From Pilasporangium apinafurcum (lineage: Eukaryota; Oomycota; Peronosporomycetes; Pythiales; Pythiaceae), in the NCBI GenBank assembly GCA_001600495.1, contig BCKE01000035.1:254601-318600 (forward strand): 64,000 nt of DNA, in the 5' to 3' direction. Made by a program: the position numbers and the translations under genes. This document shows, one piece after another, positions 10,980 to 18,901 of this stretch (its first letter is position 1; every line of letters begins with the position of its first letter). The notes beneath the pieces are model-generated. The model made no database searches and was not told the origin of the DNA. It saw nothing but the letters and a program-made list of their open reading frames with translations.

Positions 10980-12680
10980 ATGGATCACGTACACAAGGCT
11001 CCGAACGCGCTCGACATTCGCGAGCGTGTCTCGTATTTGAGCAACGCCTCGGCTGCGAAAGAAGCTGGTGATGATGGCTACGAAAACGTCAAGACACCTG
11101 ATGTAGAAGCAGCGTTAGGCGGAGCCCTGCGTGGCGGTGGCGCCCCCGTGTTGCTCAGTAAAGATTGCATCGGTTTACTGGCACAGTATGCCTGTGTTGG
11201 TATCATCTATGGCACATTGCCAGCGACAATCTATCCATTCCTTCAACAATACCTCAATGTCACGGGCAGTACCTACGCCGCCGCATCGCAGTTGGTTGAC
11301 TTGCCTTGGTCATTCAAGGTGTTTTACGGCATCATCTCAGACACTCTGCCTATTCGCGGTTTCCGCCGTCGTCCTTACATGCTCATTGGCTGGACGGTTT
11401 GTTTCATCATGTGCTTGATCATGGCATGTACGCCTGTGGGTGACCCGTATTTCCCCAGTGAAGAGATCCGTAAAATGGCTCCTGGAAATTACACGGATAC
11501 TATCCGTGATCAGATCAACTTTGACGCGCAAGATAAAGGGGGCAAGTACATCATCTTGATGATGGGCGCAGCATTTGGCTACTTGATGGCTGATGTCGCT
11601 GCTGATGGCGTTGTTGTTGAGTTGGCACAACGCGAACCCGAAGCTGTGCGCGGTACGACACAGTCCGCTATTTATGGCATGCGTACCGTGTTTGCGATCC
11701 TCGGTCAGTGCCTCACAGGTTTCGCTTTCAACGGTGAAGACTATGGTGGTGAATTCGACTTCTCGCTCAGTTTCCCGGCGTTGATGGCAATTTTGGCGGT
11801 GTTCATAGTCCCAATTCTCCCGATCACGTGGTTCTTCATTAAGGAAGAGAAGTACGGCAAAGTCGAGTTTGTTCCATACATCAAAGACCTTTGGCAAACC
11901 ATCCAAACGCGTGCTGTCTACCAGATCATCTTCTACAATTTCTTCAGTGGCATCTTCTCCAGTTTCTCGTACACGTCTGCGTCACTCATTCAATCATATT
12001 GGGCCAAGGTCACGCCATTGAACAATACTATCAGTGGTATCCTGGGTAACCTTGTTTTCCTCGCTGGTATCTCAATCACGGCCAAGTGGGGGCTGCACTG
12101 GAACTGGCGGTACATCATCGTCGTCACGAGCCTCATCGTGTCTGTTGTTGATGGCACATGTACTTTCATTACTATCTGGGATGTCTATCGTAGCCAGTGG
12201 TTCTGGTTGGGTCTGCCCGTCGCTGTCCAAGTTCCCGCAGGTATCAATTTCATTATCAGCACGTTCGTGACAGTCGAAATCGCCAAGGTGGGAAATGAAG
12301 GTGCCATTTATGGTCTCATTACCACGGTCTCCAACCTTTCGTCTCCATTCGCCAACAGTCTGACAATTGTAGCAGACAATCAGTTCAATATGACTAATGA
12401 ACGCATGCAGAATGATGATCATGATATCCGTATGGATGTGTCGTATTCGGTCATTCTCATGTACTGTATGACGGTCGTCTCGTGGTTATTTGTCTTCTTC
12501 CTGCCCAAGCAAAAAGCGGAGACGCAAGAACTTGTACGCACCGGTGGTTCGAGCTTTCTCATGGGTTGCATCACGTTGTTCTACTTTTTGTTTGCGCTCG
12601 TGTGGGCCGTGATGACTAACATCATGGCGATTTTTCCAAGCACATCCTGTCTCGTCATTGCAGGCGGCGATGGCTGCTAA
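10980..12680 (+). CDS. BT1/folate-biopterin transporter family protein 2
   Basis: A single exon of 566 residues starting at the ATG at 10980. About 55 soluble residues precede a protein with roughly 12 membrane spans. BT1 family marks are GLLAQYACVGIIYGTLPATI, PWSFKVFYGIISDT, FRRRPYMLIGW and ADVAADGVVVELAQREPEAV. It is expected at the plasma membrane or an organelle membrane, carrying a folate/pterin-type or other small substrate that the sequence does not define. It is the tandem partner of the gene at 13643; parts of the two are almost identical in DNA while other parts differ widely, which suggests gene conversion. It ends SCLVIAGGDGC, exactly as its neighbour does. Confidence 0.92.
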   Translation: MDHVHKAPNALDIRERVSYLSNASAAKEAGDDGYENVKTPDVEAALGGALRGGGAPVLLSKDCIGLLAQYACVGIIYGTLPATIYPFLQQYLNVTGSTYAAASQLVDLPWSFKVFYGIISDTLPIRGFRRRPYMLIGWTVCFIMCLIMACTPVGDPYFPSEEIRKMAPGNYTDTIRDQINFDAQDKGGKYIILMMGAAFGYLMADVAADGVVVELAQREPEAVRGTTQSAIYGMRTVFAILGQCLTGFAFNGEDYGGEFDFSLSFPALMAILAVFIVPILPITWFFIKEEKYGKVEFVPYIKDLWQTIQTRAVYQIIFYNFFSGIFSSFSYTSASLIQSYWAKVTPLNNTISGILGNLVFLAGISITAKWGLHWNWRYIIVVTSLIVSVVDGTCTFITIWDVYRSQWFWLGLPVAVQVPAGINFIISTFVTVEIAKVGNEGAIYGLITTVSNLSSPFANSLTIVADNQFNMTNERMQNDDHDIRMDVSYSVILMYCMTVVSWLFVFFLPKQKAETQELVRTGGSSFLMGCITLFYFLFALVWAVMTNIMAIFPSTSCLVIAGGDGC

Positions 12681-13642
12681 GTGTTTGCTGACTGAGCAAT
12701 CAATGCGAGACCACCAAATGAATGTCAAAGGTGTGAGAGAAAAGATACTTTTTTTATTTCGTACAGTATTTGGTACGATGTGTTGTAGCTAATGGTGTCG
12801 TGTAGACAATGCACGAAAGAAAAGGAAAAAAAATCTATGGCGTGGTTGAAACGACCATTAGGCGATAGCTTTGGACTTTTTTTTGGATTGCTTTGTGTGC
12901 TTCGATGACCTCGAAACCGGATAGATCAGTTGGGTGCATGCACTGCTCACACCTGAAATCCTCTCTTCCCGCTTTCTCTGTTTTTGTTTTGTTTTGTTTT
13001 CGGCTGTTTCTGTTTCTTTTTTGCTTCATGTGTGCAAGTCCCGCCACGAGATGTGCCGCGTATGCGCATTTTTTTTACATTACACTGTTATCGTCCTCTC
13101 GTCATACGCTTCCGGTTCCGCATCTCACGCCATTTATCCGGATGGACGTTACCTTTGTATGTTATTTTCCATATAGTTTCGGTATGAGATATCATTTTAT
13201 CCGGATAATGGTATAGATCTCCAAACTAGACAGGCGCATTTTTTGCAAATCCAGACTTGGCATCCTGGTCTTGTCACACAATCATGGTCGCCACACATAG
13301 AGTACACACGGGTAGGTTACGAGAATCGACGAATAACGTCACCAGCAGGCAACGTTATTCCGCAAAGCAGAGCAGAAAAAGTTGAAGATGTGATATAGAG
13401 AGCGCGAAAAGAAGAGATTCCAAGCCATTCGTTACAAAAATATAAAGTGGTGGGTGAGGCAGCATCACCTGTTGTGTGACGTTGTTAACAAACGGGCCAA
13501 CGCTGCACACGATGCGTGCCAAGCTGATCCCTCCAATACCCTTACATGCTCTTTCGCTGCATGTGGACATCAATTGTTCATTGATCAATTCGCCAACTGC
13601 TGCTCAAGCCACAGGAGCTTCCTTTCCACTCTACAGTACGCG
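12681..13642. other. Intergenic region between tandem transporters
   Basis: This 962-nt gap holds the 3' flank of transporter 2 and the 5' flank of transporter 3. A minus-strand frame at 12835-13047 encodes a Lys-rich stretch plus a CEQC motif but has no ATG at its start and was not accepted. A palindrome, TTATCCGGATAA, lies at 13197-13208, and the frame of transporter 3 is open upstream to 13454. Confidence 0.5.
13197..13208. promoter_or_regulatory. TTATCCGGATAA palindrome, copy 1
   Basis: A perfect 12-bp palindrome about 435 bp upstream of transporter 3, with a near copy (ttatccggat) at about 13134. The identical 12-mer recurs at 18720-18731 upstream of DNA2. It may be a shared transcription-factor site; chance recurrence cannot be excluded. 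Confidence 0.3.
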
Positions 13643-15349
13643 ATGGATCACATGCACAAGTCCGCGAACACCCACGACCTCCAAGAGAGAGTGTCGTACC
13701 TGAGCAATAGCTCCATGGTCAAGAAACCGAACGAAATCAATCCTGATGATGGGTACGCACAACTCAAAACCCCTGACGGTGGCGAAGGTGGCGCACTTCG
13801 TAGTGGTGGCGCCCCCGTGTTGCTCAGTAAAGATTGCATCGGTTTACTGGCACAGTACGCTGCGGTCGGTATCGTTTATGGCACATTGCCAGCGACGATC
13901 TATCCGTTCCTTCAACAATACCTCAATGTCACAGGCAGTACCTACACCGCCGCATCGCAGTTGGTTGACTTGCCTTGGTCATTCAAGATTTTTTACGGCA
14001 TTATCTCGGATAGTTTTCCGATATTTGGCTACCGCCGTCGTCCTTACATGCTCATTGGTTGGACGATTTGCTTCATCATGTGCTTGATCATGGCATGTAC
14101 GCCTGTGGGTGATCCATACTTCACTGACCCACAATACAGAGATGTAGCCCCTGAAAAGTACACTGCTGAAATCATCGCGACTATCAACTACGATGCGCAG
14201 AACAAAGGCGGCAAGTACATTGTGCTCATGATGTTCGCCGCATTCGGTTACTTGATGTCTGATGTCGCTGCCGACGGCGTGGTCGTTGAATTCGCGCAGC
14301 GTGAGCCCGAGGCTGTGCGCGGTACAACGCAGTCTGCTATTTACGGTACGCGTACGGCGTTTGTCATTCTCGGCCAGTGCCTCACAGGTTTTGCCTTCAA
14401 TGGTGAAGAGTACGGTGGTACTTTCAGCTTTTCGCTCAGTTTCCCAGCGTTAATGGCAATCTTGGCTGTGTGCATCGTGCCTGTACTTCCTATCACGTGG
14501 TTCTTCATCAAGGAAGAAAAAGCTGGTGATATTAAGTTCATCCCATACATCAAGGATTTGTGGAAGACATTCCAGACCCGTGCTGTCTACCAGATCGTAT
14601 TCTACAATTTCTTCAGTGGTATCTTTGCCTACTTTACCTATACTGGCGCCTCTTTGATCCAATCGTACTGGGCCAAGGTTACACCGATCAACAACACCAT
14701 CAGTAGCATCCTTGGCAACCTGCTGTACTTGATCGGTATCGCCGTCACGGCCAAGTGGGGATTACAATGGAACTGGCGCTGGATGATCGTGCTGACGAGT
14801 TTGGTTGTCTCGATCGTCGATGGTGCGTGCACTTTCATTACTATCTGGGATGTCTATCGTAGCCAGTGGTTCTGGTTGGGTTTGCCCGTCGCTGTCCAAG
14901 TTCCCGCAGGTATCAACTTGATCATCAGTTCGCTTGTGACAGTCGAAATCGCCAAGGTGGGAAATGAAGGTGCCATTTATGGTCTCATTACCACGGTTTC
15001 CAACCTTTCGTCACCATTCGCCAACAGTCTGACAATTGTAGCAGACAATCAGTTCAATATGACTAATGAACGCATGCAGAATGATGATCATGATATCCGT
15101 ATGGATGTGTCGTATTCGGTCATTCTCATGTACTGCATGACTGCGATTTCATGGCTCTTCATCTTCACGATGCCTAAGCAAAAAGCGGAGGCACAAGAAC
15201 TTGTGCGTAACGGTGGCTCAAGCTTCGTGCTAGGCTGCGTTACGCTATTCTACCTGATTTTCGCACTCGTGTGGGCCGTGATGACCAACATCATGGCGAT
15301 TTTCCCAAGCACATCCTGTCTCGTTATTGCGGGTGGTGATGGCTGCTAA
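13643..15349 (+). CDS. BT1/folate-biopterin transporter family protein 3
   Basis: A single exon of 568 residues. The ATG at 13643 was chosen because it aligns with the start of transporter 2 (MDHMHKSAN against MDHVHKAPN); the frame is open 63 codons further upstream, but that part does not match. About 12 hydrophobic spans carry the BT1 marks GLLAQYAAVGIVYGTLPATI, PWSFKIFYGIISDS, YRRRPYMLIGW and SDVAADGVVVEFAQREPEAV. The protein is closely similar to transporter 2 throughout and identical over long C-terminal stretches. Substrate unknown. Its 3' side faces the DRC9 pseudogene and NDUFA4-like copy B, both on the opposite strand. Confidence 0.92.
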   Translation: MDHMHKSANTHDLQERVSYLSNSSMVKKPNEINPDDGYAQLKTPDGGEGGALRSGGAPVLLSKDCIGLLAQYAAVGIVYGTLPATIYPFLQQYLNVTGSTYTAASQLVDLPWSFKIFYGIISDSFPIFGYRRRPYMLIGWTICFIMCLIMACTPVGDPYFTDPQYRDVAPEKYTAEIIATINYDAQNKGGKYIVLMMFAAFGYLMSDVAADGVVVEFAQREPEAVRGTTQSAIYGTRTAFVILGQCLTGFAFNGEEYGGTFSFSLSFPALMAILAVCIVPVLPITWFFIKEEKAGDIKFIPYIKDLWKTFQTRAVYQIVFYNFFSGIFAYFTYTGASLIQSYWAKVTPINNTISSILGNLLYLIGIAVTAKWGLQWNWRWMIVLTSLVVSIVDGACTFITIWDVYRSQWFWLGLPVAVQVPAGINLIISSLVTVEIAKVGNEGAIYGLITTVSNLSSPFANSLTIVADNQFNMTNERMQNDDHDIRMDVSYSVILMYCMTAISWLFIFTMPKQKAEAQELVRNGGSSFVLGCVTLFYLIFALVWAVMTNIMAIFPSTSCLVIAGGDGC

Positions 15350-15953
15350 GAACTTTCTGTAGATCGGAAGAGCTATCACCTTCGCGTGTTATGACTGCAG
15401 TTTTACATGCATTTTGTATTGTGTAGTGATGTCCCATGGTTGTAGTGGACTCTATGTGTTCAGCATGGCGTGATCGAAGCGCTCATACCGACAGAAGAAA
15501 AAAATTAATAAGCAACAATGGTATTTGCAATCCTTATTCCTTTACCTCCCTTCTTCTCCCACCTTTATTCGGGCTTTTGCGTCCTTGTATTTCTCCTTTC
15601 TTAAGCAAATACACCATTGAATCATTCTCGCTACTGTTATCGTGTCTTCTTACATCTTCAGCACCTTCAGTAGCCACTGACGCTCCAGCTCCTCCTACTG
15701 AATCAGCGCCATCCTATCCTACCATTGCTTTTGAAAAAAGGATGCGTGGTATGTGTGTTGGTGTATATGTCGGCTGACAGGTGGCTGTTCACTCGACCAG
15801 TTTATGCCGCCTTTCTTCATGTCAGTGTTGAGGAAAATTTGGCTCGTCATCCACTTGTATTTTCAGGATCAGTTTTATCTACAGGTTTTTGATCTAGTCT
15901 GCTTGTTCTCTATCTCCTAGTAGTACATTCGAGAGAGATACTACTAGGCTTCA
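15350..15953. other. Intergenic region with a short hairpin
   Basis: This is the 3' flank of transporter 3. An Ala/Pro/Thr/Ser-rich open stretch at about 15600-15777 has no supported start. A hairpin, CCTAGTAGTA / TACTACTAGG (10-bp arms, 13-nt loop), lies at 15916-15948. Nothing else is supported. Confidence 0.45.
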
Positions 15954-16395
15954 TTATTTGCATACTTCATAGTGATTCATCTGCTCTGTGTTTCTTTTCT
16001 TCTGTGCGTATGATCGCCTAGCAACTCGAGTAAACTCTTGCATTTTTGCTGAAATTTCATCAAGTTGTCCACAAAGTTCAAGTTCTTCTGGGAATTCTGA
16101 CAAGAGCTCATAGTCACCTTCCTGGACAACCGATTCACGTCATGGATCTTTCACCAATTTACTTTGAAGTGCGGTTGTTTCCAAAATAGTACACAATAAG
16201 CCACCTTATTTGGCCCCGAGTTGCCGCTGGTCATGAACAATCGCGCGCGATCCCTTCACCAGCGAGAGCTTCTTGTGGTGTTGGATGATGTCAGACGTGA
16301 TGGTCTCCAGGAATCGCATCCTCTCGAGCCATTTCTTCGCGTTGCCATATGCACGTAGGCTCTCCAAGTGCTGTCAGCTTGCACATCGTCACCAT
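15954..16395 (-). pseudogene. DRC9 pseudogene (5' fragment)
   Basis: Read leftward from an ATG at 16395, this fragment copies the start of the intact DRC9 gene at 7143. MVTMCKLTAL matches MATTYKLTAL; after a one-base insertion, LESLRAYGNAKKWLERMRFL matches the intact gene's LESLRACGILEESLEKMRFL; ETITSDIIQHHKKLS and AIVHDQRQLGAK then follow in register with the intact gene. A TAA directly after QLGAK and a TGA about 20 codons later interrupt the frame. Beyond that the resemblance fades, and the last open stretch ends at a TAA at 15954. It is non-functional as DRC9. It lies between transporter 3 and NDUFA4-like copy B. Confidence 0.82.
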
Positions 16396-16566
16396 GACAT
16401 TACTTTTTCCTCAAAAGTCCCACTTATACGCTTAATAGTGTTGGTTAGAGACAATAATAGACCCTAAAACAGTGCGCAGTCGATGGCCGCTGATCCCTCA
16501 CGATTGCCATCGTGGAATGCTCCATGCAATCTCAATAAAGTTGGCAATATCCACCTTTGTTTTTTT

Positions 16567-17198
16567 ATTTCTTCTATCATTATGTAAAATATCCAACAAG
16601 AGTATAATCAGCATCTCTATCTCTGCACAGACTTGTTCTCTTCCTTCGCATACATTGGATCGAATTGGCGAGATTGGTTGATCGCATTGCGCTTGAGATT
16701 CGCTAATCGGAAACGACGCGCACGCCATTCCGCACCCACTTCACTGTTGTAGTGCATCACATTCTCACGCTTGCTCTTGTCAAAGCAAACGTCTGGGTGG
16801 TTGAGAAGATACCGTCCAGCACTGGCTGTAGCAGCTGTGAGAGCAGCACCAGCGATGATGACAACAGGGAAGGTGCCTTTGTCAGTAGTCCAGAGGTTGA
16901 GGAACCCCATGCTCGCTCGCGAAGCTCTAGATGCGCCGGCCATGTTGTCTTGTTTCTTTGTTGTTGTTGGTTGGTTGGTTGGTTGTTGTGCTTGATGAAG
17001 CAAATTGTTTAATGGGCTTTGTGTGTCTGCTTCATGTTTCTTGCATTTCATAGACACGAAGGAAGGAAGGTATGGGAGTAATAGATATTTTTGCTTATTT
17101 TGAGCAGAGATACGCACAAAATGTTGCGTGTCTTGTGTGGCGGTGCAAAAGAAACGAGTGGTGTATCCTGTTAAAACCGATTTTAACGGAGATCCATG
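16567..17198 (-). repeat. Left arm of a 632-bp inverted repeat
   Basis: The reverse complement of 16567-17198 matches 17942-18573 over the same length, 632 bp, with no difference that I noticed. The arm carries NDUFA4-like copy B with its leader and about 50 bp of 3' flank. Both ends stop abruptly: outside 16567 the two flanks differ at once, as do the spacer-side bases. Confidence 0.88.
16617..16942 (-). CDS. NDUFA4/B12D-like small mitochondrial membrane protein, copy B
   Basis: Encodes the same 108-residue protein as copies A and C: a short Arg/Ser-rich lead, one membrane segment near residues 24-45, then the HPDVCFDK turn and a charged tail. The leader, with its CAACC-repeat tract, is the same as in copy C. 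The frame stays open upstream to 17333 because the duplicated leader has no stop, but the translation there is not conserved between copy A and copies B/C, so the ATG ahead of the MAGASRASRASM start is preferred. It is convergent with transporter 3 across the DRC9 pseudogene. Confidence 0.75.
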
Positions 17199-17941
17199 TA
17201 CTTCATTACTGCACGGTAAATAAGGTTCATGCAGTGCGTCATGACAGTGAGATGTATAGTCTGATATCTTGGCTTGAGATGACGAAAGGTAGACGTAGAC
17301 CAAAATGCGTGCATATCTGGCAGCTCCTACCATCTCTTATTATGCGCAGATTGTCGATTTATCGTTTAGTTATCTGTCACTGCCTTTTCGACTATCGATC
17401 AATTGTTGTTTCAGCGTATCTTTGTGTATTGTAGACATCGTTTAACATGCCTCGCATGATTCTGATCTATGCAGCATACTCATACTTTACAAATATTAAA
17501 ATAACGATAGACGATCGGTTAACACATTCTGTACTCCGTTTCTTTGCTACAGTTCGCTCTTCTGTCATTTTGAACCAGTACTTTGCAAAAGCTGGGTTCT
17601 CAATGTGGCTTCAGTTTGTTAAACCAATATGTGATGCGCATAACTGAGACGAAGAACCAATAGATCCTGCTGCATGTCCTTTTACAGAAATACATGCACA
17701 CGATCTGAAGTGCGCGGATCATGTTAAACCGATCGATTCAGATTGCTACCCAGAAGAATCACAAACGACAACAGCAAGTACTGAGCAAATTTCAATTCGC
17801 AGCTCAGTGAAACAATCTCGGACATGATTTTCACTAAGGATACTAGAGTTCATGCTTCCATGCAAGCAAGAGCCGTAAGCAAAATCAATACCTTTTTGTC
17901 ATTTAGCCCTCTCTTTATAAACCTAGGCAGGATAGTATCAG
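17199..17941. other. 743-bp spacer between inverted-repeat arms, with remnant-like ORFs
   Basis: On the plus strand an ATG at 17447 opens 66 codons to a TGA at 17645. The same frame then continues open for about 59 codons to 17826, with a Cys- and Asp/Glu-rich composition. A separate short frame begins at about 17305. The read-on after a single stop suggests a decayed gene caught between the two arms. I do not recognise it. Confidence 0.4.
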
Positions 17942-18573
17942 CATGGATCTCCGTTAAAATCGGTTTTAACAGGATACACCACTCGTTTCTTTTGCACCGC
18001 CACACAAGACACGCAACATTTTGTGCGTATCTCTGCTCAAAATAAGCAAAAATATCTATTACTCCCATACCTTCCTTCCTTCGTGTCTATGAAATGCAAG
18101 AAACATGAAGCAGACACACAAAGCCCATTAAACAATTTGCTTCATCAAGCACAACAACCAACCAACCAACCAACAACAACAAAGAAACAAGACAACATGG
18201 CCGGCGCATCTAGAGCTTCGCGAGCGAGCATGGGGTTCCTCAACCTCTGGACTACTGACAAAGGCACCTTCCCTGTTGTCATCATCGCTGGTGCTGCTCT
18301 CACAGCTGCTACAGCCAGTGCTGGACGGTATCTTCTCAACCACCCAGACGTTTGCTTTGACAAGAGCAAGCGTGAGAATGTGATGCACTACAACAGTGAA
18401 GTGGGTGCGGAATGGCGTGCGCGTCGTTTCCGATTAGCGAATCTCAAGCGCAATGCGATCAACCAATCTCGCCAATTCGATCCAATGTATGCGAAGGAAG
18501 AGAACAAGTCTGTGCAGAGATAGAGATGCTGATTATACTCTTGTTGGATATTTTACATAATGATAGAAGAAAT
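17942..18573 (+). repeat. Right arm of the 632-bp inverted repeat
   Basis: Mirror copy of 16567-17198. It begins catggatctccgtt and ends gatagaagaaat, after which the two flanks diverge. It carries NDUFA4-like copy C. The 743-bp spacer is unique, so the structure could form a large stem-loop or arise by an inverted-duplication event. Confidence 0.88.
18196..18523 (+). CDS. NDUFA4/B12D-like small mitochondrial membrane protein, copy C
   Basis: The third copy of the 108-residue protein, with the same sequence as copies A and B including the leader. One membrane segment (about residues 24-45) precedes the HPDVCFDK turn. It lies about 380 bp upstream of DNA2 and on the same strand. All three copies keep an intact frame, so all may be expressed; without any sequence difference between them, reads cannot be told apart in the coding region. 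Confidence 0.75.
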
Positions 18574-18901
18574 TTTCTTTATTTTGCCGTTGCACGGTAA
18601 TTGATTCTCATTGTGCCCACTGTAAACGTTTCAGTTATGAACCAATATCACGCAATGGTTAATTTATTTCACCCAAAAGCCCAGTTTGGTGTTAGATAAT
18701 GGATTAATCCAGTTTAATCTTATCCGGATAAATTTGAATGGGTTATTGCAGTTTTGCGTGCGCGCAAGTTTCGCTTCTGGTGATGCTCACTGCGCTGTCG
18801 AGTGCTTTTTTCGCACAAGAGAGGAAGAGGAAAGGACATCTTGCGCTAAGCAACGCGTTTCCTGTTTTCCTTTGGCCACATACTTGTATTCCCGCGGGAA
18901 G
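18574..18901. other. Promoter region of DNA2
   Basis: This 328-nt gap between NDUFA4-like copy C and DNA2 carries the second TTATCCGGATAA palindrome. No coding sequence is supported. Confidence 0.5.
18720..18731. promoter_or_regulatory. TTATCCGGATAA palindrome, copy 2
   Basis: A perfect 12-bp palindrome about 170 bp upstream of the DNA2 ATG, identical to 13197-13208. Its role as a binding site is only inferred from repetition and promoter position. Confidence 0.3.

Noticed and set aside
12835-13047. Minus-strand open frame with a CEQC motif between the tandem transporters
   Set aside because: It begins without an ATG, its first half is low-complexity Lys/Asn/Gln from a pyrimidine-rich tract, and no companion exon or family was found.
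15436-15777. Plus-strand frame ending in an Ala/Pro/Thr/Ser-rich stretch
   Set aside because: It has no ATG at its beginning, no signal peptide or homology, and lies in transporter 3 flank.
16943-17333. N-terminal extension of NDUFA4-like copy B (and the similar ones of copies A and C)
   Set aside because: The extension is the translated leader. It differs between copy A and copies B/C, while the protein from the inner ATG is the same in all three.
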